This document shows positions 34,720 to 47,269 of a stretch of DNA of 64,000 bases, piece after piece. Source of the DNA: Margaritifera margaritifera (Eukaryota; Mollusca; Bivalvia; Unionida; Margaritiferidae). The stretch is taken from positions 6,348,501 to 6,412,500 of the forward strand of contig JAQPZY010001670.1 of assembly GCA_029931535.1 (NCBI GenBank), written 5' to 3'. The position numbers and the translations under genes were made by a program. Position 1 is the stretch's first letter; every line of letters starts with the position of its first letter. The notes beneath the pieces were generated by a model. That model made no database searches. It was not told the origin of the DNA and saw nothing but the letters and a program-made list of their open reading frames with translations.

Positions 34720-35910
34720 ATATTGACCAGTAAGAGGCAATTCATTCACCGATTTTCTAAAAAGAATACATATATTTTTAAAAAGTCGGCCTTAATGTTA
34801 AAAATAAGGACACTAAATAATTTCTTTTATACTATAGAAACTATTATAAACCCACCAAGAGATAATCCGTATAGACCACACAAGTATAACCTTGACAAAC
34901 ATAAATGCAGTTTAATAAATGTCCAATAAATATGCAAGACTATTAAAAAAATTGAGAACGAATTTAATATTTCTGTTAATGTCTATGAAACAATAGACAA
35001 ACTTATAATGACAGAAAGAGAAAGAGATAGTCACGTAGACATGCTAATTGTATTTCACGGGAACAATTATCAACATTGTTGAATAAAGGGTTTATAAAAA
35101 TTAATTTCATCTCAAGTAAGTAAATGGCAATAAGAATGTTATAGTTGATAGATCTGAAAAGAACAAAAAGAAGTTTTAGTAAAAAGAACACTCAGATTCA
35201 TAGATAGGTATCAAATTAGAACATTAGAAGAATTCACTAAAAATCTAAACAATGATAACTTCATGGGAACTATTACAAATTTGAAAAGCATGGAACCAAA
35301 CTATTTGAAGAAAGATGTCTGTCTGTGCGAATACATGGATTCATTTGAAAGATTACATTAAACTAAATTACCACCAATGGAAACATGTCACCCAGACCTC
35401 AGTTGACCAGGAAGTATGTTAAAGATGCTACAAAACCTTTTAAATGTAAACCTTGGTTACTAACATTACTACGTAAAGATAGATACTTTAATGCTATGCA
35501 ACAATTTTGACGAATTTAGAAATGTATGTATGAATAATTATAAACTAGATTAAGCACATTATTTTAGTGTACGTGCACTAGTGCATGCTGCTAGCTTGAA
35601 AAAAAAAAAAGGAGAAAAATTAGAATTGCTAACAGATTGTGATATATTCCATATTCCTGATGAATGAATCTGGAATTTGAGAAGGAATTAGCATGGAACC
35701 AAATAGATAAAGCAAATCATGAGTGTTATAGCAAATATGGAGAATACGATACATTAAGGTAAGGGTCATTCATTATATATTTAATTAACCTGCAATTTAT
35801 ATGATTAGACACATCATACGAAAGAAATAGATGAAACTGCTATTGAAAATACGTACAGATTCCTTCTATAGCTGTACCAGAATTGCATAATTATCCTATC
35901 TGAATGTAAG
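34720..35910 (+). pseudogene. Family-B DNA polymerase fossil, Polinton/Maverick type
   Basis: Several short blocks in order and on one strand fit the protein-primed family-B polymerases of Polinton/Maverick elements. An N-terminal segment with NISVNVYETID, then RERDSHVDMLIV (34960-35050), is followed by CEYMDSFERLH (about 35325-35357), and FDEFRNVCMNNYKLD, then AHYFSVRALVHAA (about 35505-35600). Last come KLELLTD (35617) and a weak trace near 35690-35810. Frameshifts and stops occur throughout, so it cannot be expressed. No integrase, capsid or ATPase remnant was found beside it. A related endogenous viral element (adintovirus-like) is an alternative source. Confidence 0.65.
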
Positions 35911-35999
35911 GTCCAAACGCCCTGTTTGCAGTGAGGTTTCACACCTGTAAAGCTGCTAAATAGAACCCCTTTATATGCAACATTTGTATTATTCAATGA

Positions 36000-36527
36000 A
36001 CTATATCTGACCCTTTTATAGCATACTTAGTGTTAAAAACAGGAGAGAACGGTTGTGCAACTCGTCACAGATCATGTTATAGTGGCGTTAATTACGACAA
36101 ACCTAATTTGGAAGTTACTTGCATATAACTTCAATAGATAGATAAATAGATAGAAGTCAAACATTAGTCCCAATAAAAAATATTTCATTACATCAATATG
36201 TGTCTTTCATCATTGCAATCGCAAGATTTGCGACAATATGTGCAAGCAAATCACAAACTGGTGTATCCATTCAATGTGCTTTTACACGTATATGCCAGCT
36301 TCCATTCATGATTTGACGACTTTGATTTTACAGATCATGAATTATGCTTGCATCCATAGTTCAATTGTAAAGGGAGTCTCTTGAAAACAAGATACAAAAT
36401 ATGAACACACCAAACGCCAATCTGTCTACTAGTACAGTGGTGTCAATCAGGTATTGTTACATTTTTTTCTTTCCAAATTTATTTAGGTTAATAGTGATGG
36501 TCAAAACGTACGTAGCGTTGTACGGAA

Positions 36528-36528
<1 letters not shown>
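36000..36528. other. Unassigned sequence
   Basis: No coding motif or repeat partner recognised. Confidence 0.35.

Positions 36529-36529
<1 letters not shown>

Positions 36530-36598
<69 letters not shown>
36530..36598. repeat. (TA)n microsatellite
   Basis: Uninterrupted TA tract of about 69 bp. Confidence 0.95.
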
Positions 36599-36599
<1 letters not shown>

Positions 36600-36601
<2 letters not shown>

Positions 36602-37848
36602 TAACTGTATAAAACATTCCTACTTGTATTGCCCTTTTTAAGCATGTTTTACACAGAATGCGAGCTGGAGATCAGAAAACTGTTTAAAAAATTTATTCGC
36701 ATTCCCTGTACAATAGCAATCAGCGATACAAAACACCTTTAAAAGGTACTTTAAATTGCCAAATGTATAATTTAAGTGACCTGGAAAGTGAGCTGTGAGA
36801 GTAGTGTAACAATATTGGGTATCTTTCTCATTATTAGCGTCAAAACAATACAAAAAGATAAACTGTTTGTAAGTATGTATTAGAAAATTATCCCCATACA
36901 TGTACTATCTTTGATCAGTTTGACCTCTATACTTCATTTGTGGAATTACAGAACGTCAAGGCCATTACACAAGCTGTCAGTGCTGTATCTATAGGGGGCT
37001 TCTGAGAGAGTGACAGGTGTAAGATGAAGTTGTTTGCATTTGCAACATGCACAATGGAGAGAATGTCGGCATACCTCTATGTTACTTTCATGTTCTGTGG
37101 CTGAAATTTCTTTACATGTTGCACTTGTGGAAACTGGACATATATCTAACCACATAGCAGACAGAAATGCCCGCTCCAAAGTACTCGAAAAATCAGCCTG
37201 AATTAGTCAAAAGTGCACTATTTGCAGCAGTTATTAAAATAGGGAAACGAATTTTGCCTGAGCAGACAATACCAGCCTCTGAAAGTACTATGAATGAATT
37301 ACAAAATATCTAAAAAGTAAAAAAAGTTACCGGCTCTTTTTTTTATTTATTATTTACCTTTGAAGTCCAGGAAGTGAAAATGACCAAGCGGAGCTAGCAG
37401 TTTTTTGAGAGGTGCACATCTTAAGTAAGACCAAGCTGTATACTCTATAACCCTAATTGCACCCATCAATCATACACCAAAATAAAGTGAATTCAAAGTT
37501 CTTTTTACAATACCTAAGATATACAAGGTCTTTTTTAAATAGCCAGGACAGCCAAGGAAAACCTGGGGAATTCTTTTTCTTTTTCTCTAACCTATGCAAA
37601 GTACGAAACTGGAGAGTGCCACCATAGCTAGGGACTTCAGTTCGGTTAAATCAGATATGTTGTGTTTTTTTGTTTTAGTATAGTAGTATTCTTTGTGTTG
37701 AGATTGATATAAGACATTCTACAAAATACAATAGAAACAATATAGTATGCATTATCGATTTATTCAGCTAAAGCGGCTTGAAAAAGACAAAGTCACCACG
37801 AAATGCATAGTAAGGTAAACACAAACATTCGGTCATATTTTCAACATT

Positions 37849-37935
<87 letters not shown>

Positions 37936-39730
37936 AATATATGTATTCTATGCAACAAAGACATTATTCTTTTCTTTTTTTCTTTCTTTTTTTTTCATTT
38001 TTTTTTTCAAGAAAAATAGTCATTGATAATCAAACAAGTTTCTCGCCATTAACGATCAAATCCTGGTAACTTGTATGATCTCCAGAGCGATGCACTATTC
38101 CGAAACTTGTTATGTCGCACTAAAGTCTAATTGATTGCCTAATAATCCTAGGTCCGAAGAGAAGCTTACAGACATTACTAATTAATTGGTGCTCATCGAT
38201 GTATGGAGAAAATTCATAGATATGAAGTATAAAATTTGAGTGGGTATTAAAACTGAGAAAGACTATTTCATTTTTTAATTTCAGGGAAAAATTAGAGATA
38301 TTGAAAGTACTTAGGCTGCAAGGTTTTCAATTTCTAAATTTCTATACGAATACCTAAAACGATGCTTTTTAATCGTAGCGATTCGAAACTCAACATTTCC
38401 TCTGATCTGCACGTTAGTTTTATAGCTGATAACTATTTATATGGAAGCTTTTGACTGATCTGTATAGCTTTGAAACTTTAGTATCTATCTAGTTTTTCAA
38501 GTTCACAATGAACTCAGCATACACGTTTAATTGCAAGTGAAAGAAAGAAAGAACAATTCAACTGTACTAGGAACTGCCGATACATTCGTGTGGTATAAAT
38601 GACTATGCAAATTTGCCTAGAGAATAGATGCACAAACCTTTGAAGGGTTGACTAACAAATTAATATATTCTTTTCACCCTTGAAAGGGTCGATATATATT
38701 GTAAGTTTTCTTCAAAGGAGAAGATGACATAGTTTGTGTTATTTCACTTACAAAAGGTTAACAATATATATAGATTAAATAAGCACATTTTGCTTGACAG
38801 ATAATAATCAGTCTTTTGTTCCGATCTCCGAGGAGGCCGTGGTTTATTCAGAAATGTATTTGCCTTTGTATGTGAAAATAGCTCAGACTTACGTCAGAGC
38901 TCTTCAAATATGTTCAATTACTGTAATTACAAATAATAATCAATCTTTTCGAGGACATAGTTACAAGGAGGCCGTGATTTATTCAGAAATATATTTGCCT
39001 TTGCATGTGAAATAATTCAGACTCCGAGGGATCCTTTCATCACTTAATTGACAAATTATAGAGATTTAAGGCCTGAATACAATTGAAATCAATCTTCTTT
39101 CATATGACAGTAACATATCTGACAATTTCGGTGAAACAGCTTTAGGATCGTTGGGATATTGTTTCGTACTGCAACATATATGTATATTACCACATCACTG
39201 ATCACCACTGATTTCATATGAAAAATTCAGTTTTTGAGGAAAATGTACCACACCATATATGTTGTGTGGTGAAAAGTTTCCTACGAGCATTATTATCAGA
39301 ATTAAAGCGGTTGTATTTTGGGCTAGACTTGTTACTGGGAAAATAAGTGAAATTTCAAAACTATTATATGATATTATGTTACACGATACTGTTGCTAGTA
39401 TATGCAATTTTAAATGGCTTTCTTTAATACGCCAAGATGTGACGTCCTGATGTCAAAAATGACGAAACAGATCACATGTTCAAAGTTACATCATGACGTG
39501 ACGTGTTCTTGTTTTTTTTTTTTATTATTATTAATTTCTAGTCACAGTTTGGTGTAAATGCCATTACAGAGAAAGATGATATACCGCAGCATTCGAACGT
39601 TGTTAACTATCAAGGTAGAGAGTTCAGTGCAGTTAACACTACTATTCATTACAAGAACTTCCCTGGTTTCATTATAACATTTATTTATATCAAAATAACC
39701 TATCTTGAAAATAAGATGCATGAACAATGA
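36600..39730. other. Unassigned sequence with (GA)n and a tandem pair
   Basis: A (GA)n tract lies at 37850-37930 and a T-rich stretch at 37970-38008. A diverged direct pair of about 135 bp, with GAGGCCGTGGTTTATTCAGA, lies near 38830 and 38970. A 77-codon minus-strand frame at 36946-37179 is Cys-rich (CRHSLHCACCKCKQ) but unrecognised. Confidence 0.4.
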
Positions 39731-39732
39731 TA

Positions 39733-40168
39733 TAAAAAAATGCACAAAACTTACTCATTTCATTCATTGATTTCTAATTTTAACTCGATTGTCACCAAGC
39801 GGTCTCTAATATTGTCACGTTCTTTGTGTTTAAAATCAAGCAGAAGTTTTCAGTGTTATCGAGGAGCCTGCTCATTGTCATTTTCCAAATGCTGGAAGAG
39901 TCCATTTTCAGTGAAGGCGTGGATGCAAGACCTACATATAAACACTTTGTCGTCTGTATCCAATGTATGTAATGTCTGACTCTAATACTACATCACTCCT
40001 GTTGTGTGAACAACACATACTCGCTAACGCAAATATGGACGTCGTGTTACTGTTGAAGTTCCGTTAGGTTTGAAACGTAACGGTGACAATGTTAGGGACC
40101 GCTTGGTGGCAGTAAAGTTTGAAATTATAAATCAATGAATGAAATTAGTAAGTTTTGTGCATTTTTTG
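39733..40168. mobile_element. Inverted-repeat MITE, about 435 bp
   Basis: The left arm (39733-39822) reads AAAAATGCACAAAACTTACT, through CATTCATTGATTT, to CACCAAGCGGTC. Its imperfect reverse complement is the right arm (40076-40168). About 250 bp lie between the arms without a transposase. A TA target site is possible (TATA at both edges). A short frame inside, containing SKCWKSPFSVKAWMQDLHI, is unassigned. Confidence 0.65.
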
Positions 40169-40174
40169 TATATC

Positions 40175-41270
40175 CTTGATGCTTTTCGTTTTTAAAATCG
40201 GTAGGGGGATACAAGCTGCCGGAGGTGTAGGCTGAAACTATAGTATGTATATAGCATGCAGAAAGCTATGTCGTCATGAGCTAAACACGAATAATTAATT
40301 ATCTTAGTAAATCATGATATGCAGGTCACGGTGACCTTTGGTTGAAAGGTGTAGTACTAACAGAGATGCATACAGTTGTCAAGTTTCCTAACTCTAACAT
40401 GAGAAGTACACGCAAAATTAACATTTAAACATGAAATCTTAACAAAGTCACAGAATCATGAAATATAAGTCAAAGAGATCTCTTTTTGCAACAAGGGTGA
40501 AGTATTTATCAAGATGCTTCCCTTCATCAGGTTTCATGAATCTTTGTAGGAAACTTTGCACATAGCATGCCAAACCCCATGTGGTCGGTCATGAGAGAAG
40601 CACAAGTTAACAAAAGCCAGTAAAAGGTGAAATATAGGTCATAGTGACTTTCATTTATCTTAAGGGTATAGTAAAAATTTAGGGACATTTAAACCAATTA
40701 CTGACACTTTTTTCTTGACCTGGTAGCTAAATGTAGTAAACATGCAATTTATACTACCAAATTCTACTCTTCCACGGTTTTCTCCAAAAAGCCAAGAGAA
40801 ATTAATACAAGGCGTATATATCAGATTTCTAATTTCTCTTTGGATCTGATATTTCTATGCTTATCTATGTACTACAATGGCATTATATTTCACATATTTG
40901 TAGTCTCACATCGATGTAAGATCTATACCTTACTGGATTCTGAAAATTGTGAGTGTTTCATGTTTGTATGCAGTAATTGTGTTCACCTATTTATATGTTT
41001 ACAAATTATTATCTCATTATCACTATTTAAAGTGTTTGCTGCTTTTTTTTTTTTTTTTTTTTTAAAAAAAACATTCACTAGCAAAAACAAAACTGCGAAA
41101 CTGGGCCAGGTCAGCAATACTGTCAATTGTTGTTTCCATGGTAATGTACTCCTATCTGCGATAGAATACTTGTAATGTAGGGTCAAAAGTTAAACAGAGG
41201 TCAAGTCAGCAGCGTAGATGAATTCAATCAGTTGTATGCTACCTTTTGAACCATGCGTTATATATCCATG
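40175..41270. other. Unassigned sequence
   Basis: Two weak copies of an 'AGGTCACGGTGACCTTTGGTTGAAAGGTGTA' type block lie about 310 bp apart (40323, 40635), and there is a T-run at 41043-41063. Nothing coding recognised. Confidence 0.35.
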
Positions 41271-41336
<66 letters not shown>

Positions 41337-41339
41337 ATG

Positions 41340-41412
<73 letters not shown>
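41262..41412. repeat. Duplicated CCATGAATTGAA-(TA)n unit
   Basis: ATCCATGAATTGAA followed by a long TA tract occurs twice in tandem (41264 and 41333). The second tract runs into (GT)n. Confidence 0.9.
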
Positions 41413-41413
<1 letters not shown>

Positions 41414-41842
41414 ATTCAAATTCTATAGCAATATTCTATGTTCTTTCATACAGATGTATTTAGAGGAAATACAAAGATAACCTTCTCTCAGATCGTTGAC
41501 AAATGACAAATTATTCAGTCAATTCTCGTTGAAACAACATTTATTACAACAGAATATTCGCGTTCTGTCTAAAATTGATGAGAACAAATATGTTTGAAGG
41601 TAAATTTTATCTTTATTACGGAATATTTCGGTACCGATTCCGACTGCAATTTCCACGTAACAAACATGCATATTTCCTTATATATATTTTTTTACAACGA
41701 CATTGTCATTTCTTGTGATTTTACTTATACCTGGAATATGTCAGAGAATAACATATACACATGTCATTGTTAGAAAATTAGTTTTATATGTAGGAAAATG
41801 GGCATAAGATTTACAAATAATTACAATAATATAAGATATGAA

Positions 41843-41894
<52 letters not shown>

Positions 41895-44099
41895 AGATAG
41901 ATAGAGAGTTCAACTGAGCAAGAAAAGGGGAATAGACATAAATTCGGTCTGTGGTGAAAGTTAGTAAAGATAAATATTATACCAGATTTTGAAGCGATGT
42001 ATTTATAGTTCGATCAAGTACAGATTGTCATATAGTATTATGTAGATTTCAAATATTCTCATCTGAGAATTCTGTAAAAACGCATAAAATAAAAGCCACA
42101 CTCGTCGATTTAATTTGTCCATTTTTGATGTAGATCATGACCAATTAGGATCTGCATATCTTACTCTCAAAGATTAGAAACAAGCAGCGCCCTTCCTAGA
42201 GGCAAAAGGACAGCAAACAAAAAAAAAAAAACTGAAAGAAAATCTGATATTATTGTTGTTGTTGTGTCAGGACTTGTATAGGTGTATTCTCCGCTATGTT
42301 ATTCATATTAGACGTCTTATGTGTATCCCTGGACAGAATGTTTTTAATATTTACATAATTCATGCTTGACAGATGAAAAGTTTTGGGGTTTATAAGGAAC
42401 GTTAAGGCGGACGTATATAACGAAGGACACCAAGATGAAACTAAAATACCGAACATTCTACTCCATTCAGAGATTTTGACTCGGTGGTTTCTTTTTTATT
42501 GGATTTTTATTGTTCACCCTCATCGAAATCCCTTTGCAGGTTCTAAAGAAGGTATTCAGGAAAATTGCTTGCCATTGACATGGTTAACATCTGAACTAAT
42601 TTCAACGTTGGTGCGAGAGTCTACATCAGAAAACAGAAAGTTATTGTTAGAGTAGACATTTTTCTCACAAATTCGTTCAATCTTCAAAGTTGTTTTTGCT
42701 TTCTTAGCGGGTATTCCCAAACTGAAACATCACTATTACGAAAATCGACCTGAATTGCCGACATTTTGCCCAAGTGATCGTGTGAAACTGGGCGTAGCCT
42801 CTTATAATAATAAATGCTTTTGTACTAAAGAGATTACTTTTATCCAGACAGCAGGTATTACGAGTAGTATGGATGGATGGATTGACGGACAGTAAGGCAA
42901 GGGTAATACTAAGTGATGGAAGAAAATACAAATATAGTTAATAATGCACTGAAAGCAAGACATGTTGGTGTCTGATGTCGAATCAAACAACTAACTGAAA
43001 ACAGACACATACAAGAGGAAATGAAAGAAAATATATGTTCATATTATCTGGAACATTTGTTCCTGCGAATGCAATCAAATGTACAATCAAAAATAAATAA
43101 AAACATCATTGCTGGGATTTGTTAAAATCACATTTTTTATTTACATATAAATGGTAAAATTAGTTTTTGAACACAAAATAAAGAAAATGATTAGGTCAAC
43201 GAGAATATTTTTCTTATAATATGATCACTGAAACAGCCGGTTGTTTATTCGTCTGCATGTTTTTTTTGACACCTGTATTTGTATAATACGTAAATAGACC
43301 GGGGAAAACTGGCATCAATATTTTCTTCTTTTCTTCACAGAAGTGAAATAATTACATAAGTTCAACAATATCCGTATTTTTGTTTATTTTAAAAAGTTTT
43401 GAATTTTTTTTAAATCGAACTTTTGCAATACCATATTGTTATCTTATAATTTCCTGGCCGCACTATTTACGGTTTATATGTACCTTTTCGCGTAATTCCA
43501 TATTTGTACATTCTACCAACCAGATCAGATATCGGGGAAATTAAAATCGTGCAGACCGTTTGGAATTTAAAATTATATATCATCGTAAACGACCAAATCA
43601 TGAAATTTACACACGATTTCCCAAAAAGGGGCCAATCGCAAACATTTGGCAATACATTTTTCTCACCATATATCGTAGCATTTCTTAAATCTGAATCTGT
43701 TATAAAAATGTCAGAAACACATCCAGCCTATATGATGCATTAGTTTTTAATTCTTCGGTACACTTAACATTTGTAGTAAATATGAGGCTGTCACTTTGAG
43801 GTCTGAAGTAACAATTAACAACAAAATGTATTACTTAGACGAGGGATTATCATAATGCGGTCGTCCTTTAATTCTGTGAAGGGTTAATGATCTGTAGGGT
43901 TTTACAAAAATAAACCACAGATACGCTGAGTGCACTAACTCCCTGAATCTGAACTGTTCATCAAAGCCTTATACTGTTTATCTCCATTTCCATTTTGCAG
44001 GATAAAGGGAGTCTTCATTGTCTGTGATATAACACTGTTCACAGTATCAATGTTGTTTTTGTTTTTAAATAGTTACGTTAGTTCTTAGTTTTAATTGAT
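41413..44099. other. Unassigned AT-rich sequence
   Basis: Contains a (TA)n tract at 41846-41891 and a short (GTT)n at 42252. ORFs of up to 90 codons (for example 42383-42655) have no recognisable domain. Confidence 0.4.
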
Positions 44100-44420
44100 A
44101 CTTTCGGCTGCGTAAATATGCCGCCATTGTCCGTGATGTCCCATTTTCTACTGTCTATATGTTTTGTGTAAATAATTATGTTCGTCCTCAACTTTGAATT
44201 GACCTTTCAGACTGTTTGTGTAAATATGTCCTGATTGTCCGTGGTGTACCATTTTGTCTCCATTCCCATGTTTTGGTCAAACGGTGCGTCCTCAGTTTAA
44301 TTTTTGTTGCTGAGACTGTTTGTGTAAATATGACTTGATTACCCGTGATGAACCATTGTTTACAGGCTCCATGTTTTTGTAATTATTATGTCCGTCTTTC
44401 ATTTTACATTATAGTACAGA
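44100..44420. repeat. Diverged tandem array, about 110 bp monomer
   Basis: Three or four units contain 'ACTGTTTGTGTAAATATG.C.TGATTGTCCGTG.TG.ACCATTTT' and 'CCATGTTTT', near 44112, 44213, 44317 and 44415. Confidence 0.7.
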
Positions 44421-44694
44421 CCATCAGTGTAAACACGAATACTATAGTTAGGCGGAAGAAAGAGATTTAGTTTCAAAAGCAGCGAGAAAGACTTGTTCAG
44501 TAACGAAATAACCCTGCTATGTTTTGAAAAAATGTTAAGCATGTAATAACGTAAACAAGAGAAACAGTGCTCATATTACTGGATTTCAGCGGTTCGCTTA
44601 TTTTAGAAATTTAATTGTTGGAGATGTATAAGCTACTGCAAGCGGTGATGCAGAAAGAAAAATTTAAATTAACAAAATGTCGGACTTTGTTATT

Positions 44695-46260
44695 TCCAAG
44701 ATAATGGGCAAAATCATAATTAATCCACTGTATAAGAAAGGCTCATGTCAAGATCCCAGCAATTACAGAGGTGTTTTGTTAATAGATGTATTTGTGTAAA
44801 ACTTTTACAAAAGTATTGAATATGAGATTAAGTATGCGGTCCGATGATAATAATATTATTCATGAGTCACAAACAGGTTTTGGCACAAGATATTCCACAG
44901 CAAACAATATATTTATTCTACAATTAGTTGTACAGAAGTATTTGTTAAAGAAGGATGGTAGATTTTGTTGTTTATTTGTTGATTTGTCCAAAGCTTTTGA
45001 TGCCATATCTCATATGACACTTTGGGCCTCGTTATCCAAAAAAAGTTATTTATTGTAAATTCATGTATATACTTTAATCAATGTATGAAAGTTTGAAATC
45101 ATGTGTTAAAACTTCTCAAGGATTAACAAATTATATTTCCTATCGAGTAGGTACAAGACATAGTTGTGTTCTTTGTCCAATTTTATTCTTTATGTTCATT
45201 AATGATCTCACTGAAGCGATACGTGTAAAATGTCCTCATGGCATCTTTATAAGGGAAAACATATAAGATATATTTGCTGTTTTTTTTTATGTCGATGATA
45301 TTGCAAACTGTGCTGAAACAGCGGTTTTATTGAAGAAACAAATATACATTCTAGATCAATTTTGTCAAAATTCGTGTATGAACATCAATCTAGATAAAGC
45401 AAAAATAAGTGTTTTTAGGAATGGTGGAATGTTGAAAGTGGCATTTTTGTAGACATCAGTTGATTGAATGTGCCCCTTTGTATAATTATATAGGTCTAGT
45501 TGTTATCCTGAAACTGACATGCAGTACAGCCAAACATACATTGGCTGCCGACGCTAAGAAAACTATTGAATATATTTTTAGATATCAGCGTAAGTTTGAC
45601 TGCTTTAGTAGTTTTTATATTTTTATAATTCTGGATTGCATGGTTAAACCAATGTTGTGCTATGGTTCAGAAGTCTGGGGCTACGTATCTTCAGAAGTAA
45701 TAGAAAAGTATGACACAACACAAGTTTTGTAAACGGCACCTTAATCTCTCACCGTCAACGAATAATGCTTATGCAGTTGGAAAAAGTGGCAGATACCCAC
45801 TGTGTGTTACCTGTTATACGCAGTGTATTAAATTTTGTTTATGTTTAATTGACATGAATCAAAACAGGTATTCCTATAACTGTTATCTGACGTTCAATCA
45901 TCTTAATGAAAATAATCATATTACATGGGCAACCTACGTGAAGAAATTACTATATTCATATGCTGGGGATATTAATTTGTTCATAAAGATATCTCAACAA
46001 AGAGTTACAGATTGTATGATAAAAAAATGGCATAGTGAAGTCATGGTTTCAGAGCGAGAAAGTTACAGATGTTTTAAATCTTTGTTAAATCCTGAACAGT
46101 TTTTATCTATAGGACTTCCATTCAAATTTAGAAATGCAATTCTTAGATTTCAATGTACCTGTCATATTTTAACGACAGAGATAGGTCGACATAGGATATA
46201 TCTGATACAATATGCCCATATTGTGAAAAGAATGGTTTAAGACTGGTAGAAGATGAACAT
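44695..46260 (+). pseudogene. LINE reverse transcriptase and C-terminal domain
   Basis: In order: NPLYKKGSCQDPSNYRGV (about 44727), SQTGFGTRYSTANNIFIL, LFVDLSKAFDAI with the motif A aspartate (about 44972), RHSCVLCPILFFMFINDL (about 45155), and YVDDIANCAET (about 45290) with the catalytic YVDD. Then come NINLDKAKISVFRNGG and VKPMLCYGSEVWGY (about 45645). A long C-terminal frame at 45710-46240 includes GRYPLCVTC and FRNAILRFQCTCHILTTEIG, then a zinc-knuckle-like CPYCEKNG just after. Stops and frameshifts lie at 44800, 45058 and about 45270, with further breaks downstream. Confidence 0.85.
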
Positions 46261-46324
46261 CATTTTCTTTTATTATGTAACGCATAAGAGAGTCTCAGAA
46301 GAGCATTTACGTAAAAGATGTATA

Positions 46325-46925
46325 TTAGATATAAGCGTAAGTTTGGCTGATATAGTAGTTTTAAAATTTGTAATAAAAATAGTGCTTATGCAGTTGGAGA
46401 ATGTGGCAGATACCCACTATGTGTTACCTGTTATACGCAGTGTATTAAATTTTGACTATGTTTAATTGACATGAATTAAAACAGATATTCCTATAATTGT
46501 TATCTGATATTCAATCATCTTAATGAAAATAATCATATTACATTGGCAACATACGTCAAGAAATTACTATATTTATATGGGTTGGCTTTTGTATGGATTG
46601 AGCAAAGTGTTGGATATCTGAATATGTTCATAAGATATTTCAACAAAGAGTGAAATATTGTATGATACAAAAATGCCATAATGAAGTTATGGTTTCAATG
46701 CGAGGAAGTTACAGATGTTTTAAATCTTTGCTCAATCCTGAATTTTTTATCAATAGGACTTGCATTAAAATTTAGAAATGCAATTCTTAGATTTTAATGT
46801 TCCAGTCATAATTTAGTGATAAAGACAAGTCGACATTATGGTTTGGATATATCTGACAGAATCTGACTATATTGTGAAAAGAATGGTTTAAGACTTGTAG
46901 AAGATGAACATGATTTTCATTAAAT
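46325..46925 (+). pseudogene. Duplicated C-terminal segment of the LINE
   Basis: DNA from about 45590-46260 is repeated at 46330-46925 with many changes. For example ATGCAGTTGGAAAAAGTGGC recurs as ATGCAGTTGGAGAATGTGGC, and AGATGTTTTAAATCTTTG occurs in both. It follows the first copy directly, so either a tandem duplication occurred or a second truncated copy inserted into the first. Confidence 0.75.
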
Positions 46926-47208
46926 ATGTAATGTAGATGTGGATCTCAGATAAAAGTATTTCCTTAAAAGATCGCTTGATAACAGATCATTCATAAGTTT
47001 TGTTAATGTTATGTCAGCTGTTAATATTAGTAACTTGACTAGTCTAGCTACTTTTCTGTACTAAGAAGAGAAAGTTTATGATGTGTACAATGATCTAATA
47101 CATATTTGTAGTTATATTACTGGTTGTCTGCGTGCGCTCGGTTCCAACGTTATATTATGCTGTTTTATATGTATTTTGCGCCGGTGGCCTGAAATACTGA
47201 ATAAATGT

Positions 47209-47269
47209 GTTGTATTGTATTGTATTGTATTGTATTGTATTGTATTGTATTGTATTGTATTGTATTGTA
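47209..47269. repeat. (ATTGT)n LINE tail
   Basis: About 12 pentamers immediately after the LINE 3' end. Confidence 0.92.

Larger units (their letters stand above)
44695..47269 (+). mobile_element. LINE (non-LTR) retrotransposon, 5'-truncated and broken
   Basis: A plus-strand non-LTR element starts inside RT and ends in an (ATTGT)n tail at 47209-47269, the kind of simple-repeat 3' end common in CR1/L2/Jockey-group LINEs. RT motifs are at 44729-45330, with the C-terminal region downstream, and part of that region is duplicated. No endonuclease domain is seen upstream, consistent with 5' truncation. The clade is not settled. Confidence 0.85.

Noticed and set aside
36946..37179. Cys-rich minus-strand ORF as a zinc-finger gene
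   Set aside because: Cys/His spacing (CRHSLHCACCKCKQ) does not fit a known finger, and no neighbouring coding sequence supports it.
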